A stretch of 64,000 nt of DNA from Halosimplex salinum (GTDB lineage Archaea > Halobacteriota > Halobacteria > Halobacteriales > Haloarculaceae), in assembly GCF_003730195.1 (NCBI RefSeq), contig NZ_QWGG01000005.1:186001-250000 (forward strand), given 5' to 3'. Positions 18,141 to 26,366 of this stretch are shown here, piece by piece. How positions within the stretch are numbered: the first letter of the stretch is position 1; every line of letters begins with the position of its first letter. Both the position numbers and the translations under genes were made by a program. The notes beneath the pieces are model-generated. The model was given only the letters and a program-made list of their open reading frames with translations. It was not told the origin of the DNA and made no database searches.

Positions 18141-18392
18141 ATGAGCAGCGACCGGACCGACGCCGAGAGCAAGGTCTCCGGGAATCAGGCGAACATCCCG
18201 GCTCGGGTTCGCCGCGAACTCGGGATCGACGACGGGGACCAGCTCCGGTGGCACGTCGAAGAGGACGGGACGGTCCGCGTCGAGGTCGTCCAGCAGGAAG
18301 CCGGGACGTTCGCCAAGTTCGAGGGGTACGACGGCGAATCGGCGACGGACGTTTCGGCCGAGCACGACGCCTGGGGCGTCGACGTCGAGTAG
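18141..18392 (+). CDS. vapB: VapB-type antitoxin, SpoVT/AbrB domain
   Basis: An 83-residue protein. The N-terminal half carries the AbrB/SpoVT swapped-hairpin motif (residues about 10-45: GNQANIPARVRRELGIDDGDQL), the DNA-binding fold of many VapB antitoxins; the acidic C-terminus (about 50-83) would wrap the toxin. The start at 18141 sits after the inverted-repeat promoter. Its stop codon is immediately followed by the toxin ATG, with no gap, so the two are translationally coupled. It would neutralise the PIN-domain toxin and repress the operon. Confidence 0.88.
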   Translation: MSSDRTDAESKVSGNQANIPARVRRELGIDDGDQLRWHVEEDGTVRVEVVQQEAGTFAKFEGYDGESATDVSAEHDAWGVDVE

Positions 18393-18827
18393 ATGCCGCG
18401 TGCACTGGTCGATACCACCGTCCTCTTCGCAGCGGCCTACCGGCCGGACAGCGCTCACGACGACGCGCTCCCGATACTCCGGGGTATCGACGACGGTTCA
18501 CTCCCGGAAGTGGTCGTCCTCGATTACGTCCTCGCGGAGACGCTCAACGGCCTCGTGACACACGCGGGTAACGACGCGGCCGTCGACCTCCTCGACCGGA
18601 TCGAAGAGAACGCTCGCTTCCACGTCGACTCACTGACCGCGGACGCCCTCGCGACGGGGAAAGCGCTGTTCAGACAGCACGCTCCGCTCTCGTTCGTCGA
18701 CGCGTGTATCGTCGCCTACATGCGGACCGAGGGGCTGGGCTACCTGTACGCGTTCGACGACGATTTCGACGCGGCCGACGAGGTGTCCCGGCTCCGTACA
18801 CCGACCGACCCGTACGACCCGAGTTGA
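18393..18827 (+). CDS. vapC: VapC-type toxin, PIN-domain ribonuclease
   Basis: A 144-residue PIN-domain protein. Expected acidic active-site residues are visible: Asp7 in ALVDTTVLF, Glu49 in LAETLNGLV, Asp102 in SFVDACIVA, and an Asp in FDDDFDAA. VapC toxins are Mg2+-dependent endoribonucleases, often cutting tRNA or rRNA, held inactive by VapB. The gene begins on the base after the antitoxin stop. This is a type II toxin-antitoxin pair by family and layout; the RNA target is not evident. Confidence 0.9.
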   Translation: MPRALVDTTVLFAAAYRPDSAHDDALPILRGIDDGSLPEVVVLDYVLAETLNGLVTHAGNDAAVDLLDRIEENARFHVDSLTADALATGKALFRQHAPLSFVDACIVAYMRTEGLGYLYAFDDDFDAADEVSRLRTPTDPYDPS

Positions 18828-18887
18828 GGGTGAGATCGGCTGGCGAGCGATTCCGGCAGCGGACCCGTCTCGGCGCAGCCGGTCACG

Positions 18888-20564
18888 TCACCGATCTACG
18901 TCGCCCATGATGGGGTCGAGACTGCCGATGGTGGCGATGAGGTCGGGGACGAACTCGCCGCGTGCGATCTCGGGGAGGACGGAGACGTGCGCGAACGAGG
19001 GCCCGCGGATCTTGAAGCGCGCGGGCTTGTCGGTGCCGTCCGACCGGATGTAGATGCCGAGTTCGCCCTTGGCGGACTCGACGGCCCGGTAGATCTCCGT
19101 GTCGGGGCCCGGGCGGAGCGTCCGGGGGACGTTCGCCTGCACGGTGCGTTCGTCCTCGGGCCAGTCTTCGAGTAGGTCGACGCACTGCTCGACGATGCGG
19201 GCGGACTGCTCTATCTCGCGCAGGCGCACGAGCACGCGCGCGAAGTTGTCACAGCCGTCCTCGGTGGCCACCTCCCAGTCGAGTTCCGGGTAGTAGCCGT
19301 ACGGGTCGTCGCAGCGCAGGTCGTAGTCGATGCCCGACCCGCGGGCGACCGGTCCGGTACAGCCGTACTCCTTCGCGGTTTCGGGCGAGAGGTGGCCCGT
19401 ATCGACGGTCCGTAGCTGGAAGATCTCGTTGCTGGTCAGGAGGTCGTGGTACTCGGCGAGTTTCCGCGGGAGGCCGTCCGTGAACTCCCTGACGTCCTCG
19501 AAGAACGCCTCGCGGGGCCCGGGGAGGTCCCACGCGACGCCGCCGACCCGGAAGTAGTTGAACATGAGCCGCTGGCCGGTCAGGTCTTCGAGCAGGTCCT
19601 GAATGATTTCGCGGTCGCGAATCCCGTACTGGAAGGCGGCGGTGAACTCGCCGACCACGTCCAGGGCGTAGGTGGCGACGGCGAGGAAGTGACCGAGCAT
19701 CCGCGAGAGTTCGGCGCTCATCGTCCGGATCACCTGCGCGTACTCGGGCACCTCGACGTCCGCCAGATCCTCGGCGACGCGGGCGTAGGCCCACTCGTTG
19801 CAGAGGCCGGCGCCGCTCCAGTCCCAGCGGTCGGGGTAGGGCATGATCTGGTGGCGATACGTCCCCTGCTGGCACATCTGCTCCTCGCAGCGGTGGATGT
19901 AGCCGATGTCGGGCGTCACCTCGGCGACGTGCTCGCCGTCGAGAGTCACGCCGAGGTGGAGGACGCCGTGGGTCGCCGGGTGGTGCGGTCCCATGTTGAC
20001 GTGGAGGGTCTCCCCGTCGCGGTGGTCGTCGGCGAGCGGGTTCTCGTGCTCGCGGAAGGTGACGATCTGTGGTTCGGTGGCGTCGTCGTCCGGGTCGAGC
20101 GGGTGACCCTGCCAGGTCTCGGGCAGGAGGATCCGGCGGAGGTCGGGGTGGTCGTCGTACTCGATCCCCACGAGATCGTAGGCCTCGCGCTCGTGCCAGT
20201 CGGCGGTCGGGTACACCGTCGCGCCGCTCTCGCTCACTGGACGGTCCGCGGGCACGGGGACGACCACGGAGAGTTCGACGGTCGGGTCGTCGTAGCGCCG
20301 GAGGTGGTAGATCGACTCGTACCGGTCGCCGTAGGCCTGCCCGGTGACGCAGGCGCAGTGGTCGAAGCCGGCGTCCTCGCGGAGCGTCGACAGCGTCGCC
20401 TGCACGCGGTCGGCGCGGACGACGATCGCGGGGGCGTTCAGATGGTCCTCCGTGTCGGTGACGGCGTCGTCGGGAACGACGGCGAGTGCGGTTTCGAGTG
20501 GCGCGTCGCGGTCGCGCTCGGTCGCGTCGCCACTCGAACCCACCTGTCGCTGCTGCTGGGCCAT
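18888..20564 (-). CDS. nuoCD: NADH dehydrogenase-like complex I subunit, NuoC-NuoD fusion, solitary copy
   Basis: A 558-residue fused C/D subunit of the complex I family. Residues about 25-170 form the NuoC-like 30 kDa domain (YPTADWHEREAYDLVGIEY), and about 180-558 the NuoD-like 49 kDa domain (MGPHHPATHGVLHL, RHQIMPYPDRWDW, GPVARGSGIDYDLR). The 49 kDa subunit lines the quinone site. Length and motifs match haloarchaeal NuoCD and the frame is intact. What is odd is the setting: no nuoA, B, H, I or later subunits lie on either side. The gene stands between vapBC and a divergent HTH-10 regulator. It may be a second copy or a subunit for a different redox module. Confidence 0.92.
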   Translation of the reverse strand: MAQQQRQVGSSGDATERDRDAPLETALAVVPDDAVTDTEDHLNAPAIVVRADRVQATLSTLREDAGFDHCACVTGQAYGDRYESIYHLRRYDDPTVELSVVVPVPADRPVSESGATVYPTADWHEREAYDLVGIEYDDHPDLRRILLPETWQGHPLDPDDDATEPQIVTFREHENPLADDHRDGETLHVNMGPHHPATHGVLHLGVTLDGEHVAEVTPDIGYIHRCEEQMCQQGTYRHQIMPYPDRWDWSGAGLCNEWAYARVAEDLADVEVPEYAQVIRTMSAELSRMLGHFLAVATYALDVVGEFTAAFQYGIRDREIIQDLLEDLTGQRLMFNYFRVGGVAWDLPGPREAFFEDVREFTDGLPRKLAEYHDLLTSNEIFQLRTVDTGHLSPETAKEYGCTGPVARGSGIDYDLRCDDPYGYYPELDWEVATEDGCDNFARVLVRLREIEQSARIVEQCVDLLEDWPEDERTVQANVPRTLRPGPDTEIYRAVESAKGELGIYIRSDGTDKPARFKIRGPSFAHVSVLPEIARGEFVPDLIATIGSLDPIMGDVDR

Positions 20565-20649
20565 ACGGAATCATCAGGCGGACTGACAATCGCGCTTTGC
20601 CCTCACAGGTGACCTGGATTTAAGTTCGAACGCCGCGATCGACCGGTCG

Positions 20650-21315
20650 ATGCGCTACTTGCGGCTCGCGGTCCACCAGGAACCGGCGGTTCGGCATCCG
20701 ATGCACCAGTTCGTGGTCGAGCACGACGGGTACAGCGTCTCTCGACTCCTCCAGTACAACATCGCGCTCGACGACGAACCGGCGTTTCTCTTCCACGTCG
20801 ACGGCGACCCGGAGCCGTACGAACCCGCGCTGCGGGAGACCGAGAGCGTGAGCACCTACGAGATATCGGAGTGCCCGGACGACACGTTCTACCTCTACGT
20901 TCGCGAAGCGATCCCCGAGCACAGCCGGGACTTCGTCGGCGCGTTCTCGCAACCGGGACTGGTGGGGTTGATGCCGGTCGAATATCGCGAGGACGGGACG
21001 GTCAGGCTGACCGGCGTCGGGCCGGCGGAGATGCTCCAGGCCGCCGTCGAGGAGACGCCGGAGGGGATGGACGTCGAGGTGCTGGAGGTCGGGGAGTACG
21101 ACGCCCGGCGGCTGGACGCCGGGAGCGACCTCACCGACCGGCAGTTCGAGGCAGTCGCCGCCGCCGTCGACTGCGGGTACTACGAGACGCCGAGGGAGGG
21201 GAGCGTCGAGGCGGTCGGCGAGCGACTGGACTGCGCGCCCGGAACGGCCGCCGAGTTGCTCCGTCGGGCCGAGCGCTCGGTGATGGGGAACGTCGTCTCG
21301 ACCGGGCCGTTCTGA
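20650..21315 (+). CDS. HTH-10 (bacterio-opsin activator-type) transcriptional regulator
   Basis: A 221-residue protein. The N-terminal roughly 155 residues form the sensor-like domain common to haloarchaeal Bat-type regulators. The C-terminal HTH-10 motif (about 160-215) reads LTDRQFEAVAAAVDCGYYETPREG and ERLDCAPGTAAELLRRAE. Such proteins regulate transcription in response to redox, light or metabolites, with unknown ligands in most cases. It is divergent from nuoCD with only 85 bp between starts, so the pair may be coregulated. Confidence 0.88.
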   Translation: MRYLRLAVHQEPAVRHPMHQFVVEHDGYSVSRLLQYNIALDDEPAFLFHVDGDPEPYEPALRETESVSTYEISECPDDTFYLYVREAIPEHSRDFVGAFSQPGLVGLMPVEYREDGTVRLTGVGPAEMLQAAVEETPEGMDVEVLEVGEYDARRLDAGSDLTDRQFEAVAAAVDCGYYETPREGSVEAVGERLDCAPGTAAELLRRAERSVMGNVVSTGPF

Positions 21316-21358
21316 GCGGGCGGCAGGATTTATCCGACCGCGAGTCGACGGGTTCGCT

Positions 21359-21691
21359 ATGCGACACGACCACAGCGCGCCCGGGTCGCGACCTCGGCGG
21401 CCGCGACACTGGTTCCTCCGCGCGTACGTGAGGGCCGTCGGCGCGCTCCTCCTGGCGCTGTCGGTCCTGTTCGCGGTGTTCCTCCGCGTCGGTCCGAAGC
21501 CGGTCTGGCCGAACCCCGCCGGCGCTCCCGAAGCCATCGCGGCGCGCTACGGCTTCGAGGTCGTCGGTCGGCCGTTCCTGTTCCAGTACGTCGACTTCCT
21601 CGTCGCGCGGCTCTCGTGGTGGCCCGTGCTCGCCGTCCTCGTCGTGGGCGGCGCGGTCGCGGTCGTCGCCGAGTTCCGGTCGGCGCGGTGA
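21359..21691 (+). CDS. Small membrane protein of unknown function
   Basis: A 110-residue protein with a basic N-terminus, a hydrophobic segment at about residues 26-46 (RAVGALLLALSVLFAVFLRV), a roughly 40-residue loop, and a second membrane segment at about 87-105 (WWPVLAVLVVGGAVAVVAEF). I do not recognise a family. Codon use matches the neighbours and it starts 44 bp after the HTH-10 gene, possibly cotranscribed. No functional clue is visible. Confidence 0.6.
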   Translation: MRHDHSAPGSRPRRPRHWFLRAYVRAVGALLLALSVLFAVFLRVGPKPVWPNPAGAPEAIAARYGFEVVGRPFLFQYVDFLVARLSWWPVLAVLVVGGAVAVVAEFRSAR

Positions 21692-21934
21692 CCGGCCGGC
21701 GGCGCTCGCATGCTCTTTCCCCCAGCGCTCGGTGATGCGAACAGTCGTCTCGGCCGGACCGTTCAGCGGCGCTCGATCGTCACTCGCTTTCTCAAACGTC
21801 GGTCGCGCGTGAAAACTACCGGGGTTGATGTGTCGGCGAGGCGAACGAACTGTCGGCGTGCGGTGCGCGACTGGTCGCCCGGCGACCCGACGCATCGTTC
21901 AACCAGTGCGGCGCGTAGCCCGTGGGACCAACAG

Positions 21935-22093
21935 ATGCCACGCCAGGACAACACGGTCGTTCAGTGTACCGACTGCGAGCGGGTGTACGCCGCGTACTAC
22001 ACGTCGGAGGGGGAGATACGGACGCCTGCGGGGGAGTTCTGCCCCAACTGCGACGGCGACCGGTTCCTCGACCTGCCCGAGGTCGGGATCTGA
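21935..22093 (+). CDS. Small zinc-ribbon protein
   Basis: A 52-residue protein that starts at the ATG at 21935. Two CxxC knuckles, CTDCERVY (residues 10-13) and CPNCDGDRF (about 36-39), form a zinc ribbon separated by a short aromatic loop. Haloarchaea encode many such small zinc proteins, whose partners are mostly unknown. A 243-bp gap without recognisable genes precedes it, and the lipoate ligase gene begins 72 bp later in the same direction. Confidence 0.72.
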   Translation: MPRQDNTVVQCTDCERVYAAYYTSEGEIRTPAGEFCPNCDGDRFLDLPEVGI

Positions 22094-22164
22094 GTCGCCC
22101 GGTCGGCCCGCCCCGAACCACCCTGAACGCAATCCCTTTCCTGACACTCCTCCAACCCCCCGGT

Positions 22165-22977
22165 ATGGACCTGGCCGACCGGGAGTGGCGGCTGATCACC
22201 GAGGAGTCCCGTACGGGCCCGACGAACATGGCCCTCGACGAGACCGCCGCCGAGACGGCCGCGACGGAGGGGATCCGGACGCTCCGCGTGTATCGCTGGG
22301 AGCCCAGTACGCTCTCGCTGGGCTATCACCAGGACCCCGCGACCGTCGACTGGGACTTCTGCGAGCGCGAGGGGATCACCGTCACTCGACGACCGACCGG
22401 CGGCGGCGCCATCTACCACGACGAGTGGGGCGACATCTCCTACTCGATCGTCGCGCCCGCCGACGAACTCCCCGGCGACCTCATGGAGTCCTACGAGTCG
22501 CTCTGCGAACCGTTGCTCATCGCCTTCGAGGCGATGGGTATCGACGCGCGCTTCGCCGAGGAGAAGCGACCCGCGGTGTACGAACCGGCGTGTTATCTGC
22601 GGCCGCTCCACCCCGCCCACGACGTCGTCGCGGGCGACGGTCGGAAGATATCGGGTAACGCCCAGTACCGCCAGAAGGACGCGGTGATCCAGCACGGCTC
22701 GATCACCTTCGAGTCGACGACCGAGCGCCACCTGGCGTGTTTCGCCGACCCCGACGCGACGGTCTCGGAGTTCGACGAGCGCGTGACGAGCGTTCACGAG
22801 CAGACCGGGATCACCCGGTCGGAGGCCGTCGCCGAACTGACCGAGACGTTTCGCTGCTGGGCCGATGCCTACGAAGGAAACTGGTCGGACGCGGAGCTGA
22901 CGCGGGCGCGCGAGCGTGCGAGCGAGAAGTACGAGGACGAGGGGTGGACGCGCGACGGTGTGGACCCGACCGGCTGA
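22165..22977 (+). CDS. lplA: Lipoate-protein ligase A family protein
   Basis: A 270-residue member of the biotin/lipoate ligase fold. The signature RRPTGGGAIYHDEWGDISYS (residues about 73-92) is the lipoate-binding glycine loop, and the KISGNAQYRQK segment (about 155-170) carries the catalytic lysine. Related enzymes use ATP to attach lipoate to E2 and glycine-cleavage H proteins, or transfer octanoate. The C-terminal part (residues 210-270) is the short accessory helix bundle seen in archaeal forms. The ATG at 22165 was chosen over upstream in-frame codons because the family motif begins just after it. Confidence 0.86.
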   Translation: MDLADREWRLITEESRTGPTNMALDETAAETAATEGIRTLRVYRWEPSTLSLGYHQDPATVDWDFCEREGITVTRRPTGGGAIYHDEWGDISYSIVAPADELPGDLMESYESLCEPLLIAFEAMGIDARFAEEKRPAVYEPACYLRPLHPAHDVVAGDGRKISGNAQYRQKDAVIQHGSITFESTTERHLACFADPDATVSEFDERVTSVHEQTGITRSEAVAELTETFRCWADAYEGNWSDAELTRARERASEKYEDEGWTRDGVDPTG

Positions 22978-23417
22978 GACCGGGTCCGCTCGCGAGCGGG
23001 ACCCGTGCTCGCACTCGACGGCCGACGGTGGCCGGCCCCGGTGACCAGACTCGGTAGCCAGCCCAGGTGACCAGACTCGGTGGCCAGTCCCGGTGCAGTC
23101 GTCGGATTCGCGGTCGCAGCACCGTTCGGGAAGTCGTCTGCGCGACCGCCGAGACGAACTACGATTCGCCGTGGAGATAGTCTTTGAACGGTGATATCGG
23201 CATCTTTCCGCGTTCTCTCACGTGTGGCGGACATCTATCGGACAAGATTGAAGACGGTTCCGACCAACGGTGTCTGAACAGAGCAATCGCTCACCGTGGA
23301 GAAGACCGTGGAAGTAGGACACCCGGTCCTTCTCCCTCCGGCGAGATAAGCTTTACCCACGGACAGCGGCGCCGCCGGTTCGTCGGCAGGCGTTTCGTGG
23401 GGGGACTACCGACAGAC
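22978..23417. repeat. Intergenic region with a 26-bp tandem duplication
   Basis: This 440-bp gap has no supported gene. Two 26-bp direct copies of gtgaccagactcggt(a/g)gccag plus flank lie at 23041-23066 and 23067-23092, with a third, degenerate half-copy just before. The right half is less GC-rich (around 23160-23280) and probably holds the promoter of the membrane-protein gene at 23418. I see nothing else in it. Confidence 0.5.
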
Positions 23418-23951
23418 ATGGACAACTCACGCGAATCGAACGCAGCACGTATCGACCGGACAGAGTCGTGGATCGACCGCTGGGCGGAAGCCGAAGCGCT
23501 CGGGACCGGTGGTGACGGGCGCGCGCCACCGATCCGGCGTCGCGACGCGCTCTCGTTGCTCGCACCGGCCGCGCTCGCGCTCGTGTACGCGGCCGTCGCG
23601 CTGGCAGCGGGCGGGGCGGTCTTCGACACGGGGCGCCCGTTCCCGGGCGGGGCCGTCGCGTTCGCCTCGCTCGGGGTGCTGTTCGTCGTGTCGGCGCTCG
23701 GGACGCTCGGACTGCACGACGACGCGCGGCGCGTCGCCGGGTCGCGCGCGGAGTGGCGACCGAACCCGTGGCTGTACATCGGTGCCGGGGCGCTCGTTCT
23801 CACCGGACTCCAGGCGGTCCGCTTCGCGGCGTCGGGGCGGGTGGTTCCCGACCCCGTCCCGGTGTACGCCGGCACGCTCGCGGTCGCACTCCCCGTCTCG
23901 TCGCTCCTCGCCGGCCCCGTCTACCTCGTCCAGCGGCTCAGGCACACCTGA
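23418..23951 (+). CDS. Four-helix membrane protein of unknown function
   Basis: A 177-residue protein with an N-terminal soluble segment of about 40 residues (IDRTESWIDRWAEAEALG) and four predicted membrane helices (about 47-67, 74-95, 114-131 and 147-168). The start at 23418 fits the haloarchaeal pattern of a short acidic cytoplasmic tail before the first helix. No family is recognised. It converges with the HerA-like ATPase gene, 30 bp apart. Confidence 0.65.
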   Translation: MDNSRESNAARIDRTESWIDRWAEAEALGTGGDGRAPPIRRRDALSLLAPAALALVYAAVALAAGGAVFDTGRPFPGGAVAFASLGVLFVVSALGTLGLHDDARRVAGSRAEWRPNPWLYIGAGALVLTGLQAVRFAASGRVVPDPVPVYAGTLAVALPVSSLLAGPVYLVQRLRHT

Positions 23952-23981
23952 CCGATCCGGGGGCCGGTCGCCCGGCGCGAG

Positions 23982-25310
23982 TCAGCGGAGGACGAGTCCG
24001 ACGCCCAGTCCGACGACGAGGCCGAGGGCGACGAGCAGTAGCTTCGGGAGCAGCGCCTCGACTCGCCGGCGACCGCGCGGCGTGTCGCTCACCCGCTCGG
24101 CGGTCCAGCGCAGGGCGCGTCCGCCGGCGTCGACGAGTCCGGCGACTCCGCGACCGGCGGCCGAGACCAGTCCGCCGGCCAGATACGTGAGAAACTGCGC
24201 GGCCTCCCAGGCGGGGTCCGCGGCCGGCTCGGCGGCGCTCTCGCCCGCGTCCGCCGTCGCGCTCGCGGCGGCCGTCCGTCCACCGGTCGAGCCAGTCGCC
24301 GTCGACTTCGAGTCCGTTCCGGTCGTCCCCTCGGTCCCGGTCGCGTCGCTGGCGTCCGGGACGTGGTCGCCGCCGCTCGTCTCGTCGGTGCCACCCGTCT
24401 CGTCGGTGTCGTTCGGATCGTCGGTCGCGTCGCCGGCGTCGGTTCCGCCGTTCGACAGGTCGGTCTCGAGTTCGGCGAGCAGGTCGCCGTCGACCGACTT
24501 GAGATCCGGTCGGTCGACGCTGTCGAGGTCCGGCGTCGCCCCGGCGTCGAAGGTGCGCTTGCGCCGGAAGCGCACGCGCTGGACGCGGCCGTCCCAGTCG
24601 GTCATCACGATGGCCTCGCCGTCGTCGAGGTCCTCGACGTCTTCGGCCGCGTCGCTCCCGAGGATCCGCGCGACGACCTTGGTGTCGTTCTCCCAGGTGA
24701 GGCGGTGCCAGACGAGCCAGTCGCACTGCGTGATGTAGTCCTTCGAGACGGAGGCCGGCCGCTGTGAGAGCGCACAGATCCCGAGTCCCCGTTTGCGGCC
24801 GCGCTTCGCTACCCGAATCAGCGTCTCGCTCACCTCGTCGGTGGCGCCCTGTTCGGGGACGAACTCGTGGGCCTCCTCGACGATGACGAGGAACGGCGTC
24901 TTCGCCGTCTTCTCGCGGACGAACAGTTCCTCGACGACCTCCCCGACGAGTTCGTGGCCCTCGTCGGGGTCCCTGAACCCGGAGACGTCGAGGATCACCG
25001 GTACCTGTCGTTCGAGCGCGACCCGTGCGATCCGGCCGGCGTGGGCGGGGGTGACCTGCAGGTCGCAGTGGTCGTCGCCGCCGACGTGGAGCAGTTCGAA
25101 CTCCTCCTTGAGGCCGTAGTACTCGCCGTCTGTGTCGACGATCAGGAGGGGTACCTCGGCGGCGAGCAACTCCTCGGCGACCACGCTGACGGTGTTCGAC
25201 TTCCCGCTGCCGGACTTGCCGGTGACGAACCCGCGGCCCGTCAGGACCTCGAGCGTCGGCATCGAGAAGCCCTCCTCCGAGAGCGTGATCGCGTCGGGCG
25301 TATCGGCCAT
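23982..25310 (-). CDS. HerA-like ATPase (DUF87) with C-terminal membrane-anchor segment
   Basis: A 442-residue FtsK/HerA-clan ATPase. Walker A is GKSGSGKSNT (about residues 31-40), Walker B is FLVIVEEAHEF near 145, and the arginine/sensor region includes RGRKRGLGICALSQRP. A long Gly/Asp/Thr-rich linker (about 285-345) separates the ATPase from a C-terminal region ending in a single hydrophobic segment, LLPKLLLVALGLVVGLGVGL, that could anchor it in the membrane. HerA normally works with the NurA nuclease in DNA end resection; no NurA gene is next to it and the anchor is unlike classic HerA, so a separate role in DNA or protein translocation at the membrane is possible. Confidence 0.85.
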   Translation of the reverse strand: MADTPDAITLSEEGFSMPTLEVLTGRGFVTGKSGSGKSNTVSVVAEELLAAEVPLLIVDTDGEYYGLKEEFELLHVGGDDHCDLQVTPAHAGRIARVALERQVPVILDVSGFRDPDEGHELVGEVVEELFVREKTAKTPFLVIVEEAHEFVPEQGATDEVSETLIRVAKRGRKRGLGICALSQRPASVSKDYITQCDWLVWHRLTWENDTKVVARILGSDAAEDVEDLDDGEAIVMTDWDGRVQRVRFRRKRTFDAGATPDLDSVDRPDLKSVDGDLLAELETDLSNGGTDAGDATDDPNDTDETGGTDETSGGDHVPDASDATGTEGTTGTDSKSTATGSTGGRTAAASATADAGESAAEPAADPAWEAAQFLTYLAGGLVSAAGRGVAGLVDAGGRALRWTAERVSDTPRGRRRVEALLPKLLLVALGLVVGLGVGLVLR

Positions 25311-25418
25311 TCCGCCGTCGATATGTACTCAGCCCGTAAATGCTTCCTGCCCGTTCGCGGGTGACCCCACCCCGTCCACCGCCAGCAAGCTTTTGGGGCC
25401 ACCGTCGGATCTCCGACC

Positions 25419-25859
25419 ATGGCGCTGACCGACGGGTTCGGCGACCGGGTTCGACAGGTCGCGGGCGCACCCGCAGTCCTCGGCGTGGCCGGTCTGACAG
25501 CTCTGCTGACCTGCGCGTTCGTCGGCCTGCTCGCCTTCGTCAGCGGCGCCCGTCCCGACGTCGGGTCGCGACTTCCCTACTACGTCCTCGTCATGGCACT
25601 CGTGTTCGTCGTCGCCGTCTTCCGACTCGACGACCGCGACCGGCAGGGCACGCACGTGCTCTCGTCCGTGTCGGCTGTCTCCGTCGTCGCGTTCGTGCTC
25701 GTCGGACTCGCCGTCGAAGGCGTGGTGTACGCCGTCCAGAACCCCGGCGAACTCGTCGCCTCGCAGTTGATCGTCTACTTCGCGGCCGCCGCGCTGATCT
25801 GTACCGGCGTCTCTGTCTGGGGACTCCGCCACTGGCGCGAGTTCGCTAGCAGTGAGTGA
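25419..25859 (+). CDS. Four-helix membrane protein of unknown function
   Basis: A 146-residue protein with four hydrophobic segments (about residues 17-40, 48-66, 82-102 and 112-135). FRLDDRDRQGTH forms a charged loop between the second and third helices. I do not recognise a family. It is divergent from the HerA-like gene across about 110 bp and is followed by the 57-bp repeat array, so it is probably monocistronic. Confidence 0.65.
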   Translation: MALTDGFGDRVRQVAGAPAVLGVAGLTALLTCAFVGLLAFVSGARPDVGSRLPYYVLVMALVFVVAVFRLDDRDRQGTHVLSSVSAVSVVAFVLVGLAVEGVVYAVQNPGELVASQLIVYFAAAALICTGVSVWGLRHWREFASSE

Positions 25860-25910
25860 CTGAGGTCGTGTCGCAGGTCGGTTTCTCGTCCGTTCCGGTG
25901 GTTCGCTCCG

Positions 25911-26300
25911 AGTCGCGACCGCAAGAGACGGCAAGCGTCGAAAGCCCTCGGCCCGCTCGCTAGGAGTCGTCTCGACCGCAAGAGACTGCAAGCGATGAAA
26001 GCCCTCGGCCCGCTCGCTAGGAGTTACTTCGACCGCACTCGACAGCAAGCGTTGAAAGCCCTCGGCCCGCTCGCTAGGAGTCGATTCGGCCGAAAGGGAC
26101 GGCAAGCGCCGAAAGCCCTCGGCCCGCTCGCTAGGAGTTACTTCGACCGCACTCGACAGCAAGCGTTGAAAGCCCTCGGCCCGCTCGATAGGAGTCGATT
26201 CGGCCGAAAGGGACGGCAAGCGCCGAAAGCCCTCGGCCCGCTCACTAGGAGTTACTTCGACCGCACTCGACAGCAAGCGTTGAAAGCCCTCGGCCCGCTC
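25911..26300. repeat. 57-bp tandem repeat array (seven copies, partly as 114-bp dimers)
   Basis: The core aaagccctcggcccgctc recurs at 25941, 25998, 26055, 26112, 26169, 26226 and 26283, always 57 bp apart. Between cores two spacer types alternate from the third copy on: one beginning ttacttcgaccgcactcg and one beginning tcgattcggccgaaaggg, giving a 114-bp higher-order unit. Because 57 is divisible by three, both strands stay open: + as 19-residue repeats containing KALGPLARS, - as repeats containing ERAEGFRRL. Neither has a convincing start or signal, so I treat it as non-coding. The array follows the membrane-protein gene directly. Confidence 0.85.
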
Positions 26301-26366
26301 GCGCGGTCTGTGCGGGATATCCTCGGTCGCTGGCGCTCCCTCGGATAGGGCCCGCACAGACCGCGC
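26301..26366. repeat. Long perfect inverted repeat (cruciform or hairpin) at the end of the repeat array
   Basis: The 16-bp arms gcgcggtctgtgcggg (26301-26316) and cccgcacagaccgcgc (26351-26366) are exact complements with a 34-bp centre, which itself has a small inner stem (tatcc 26318-26322 with ggata 26343-26347). The structure abuts the last 57-bp repeat. From 26367 to 26656 the DNA is C-rich low-complexity sequence without a gene, including ccctttcagtccacc at 26407-26421, a motif echoed in the element at 51799-51988. Confidence 0.75.

Noticed and set aside
18888-20564. Complete nuo operon
   Set aside because: Only nuoCD is present; genes on both sides are vapBC and an HTH-10 regulator.
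23982-25310. HerA-NurA DNA repair pair
   Set aside because: No NurA nuclease gene is adjacent; both neighbours are membrane proteins of unknown function.
25911-26300. CRISPR-like array
   Set aside because: The intervening sequences are not unique spacers; they alternate between two near-identical types, so this is a simple tandem array. No cas genes are nearby.
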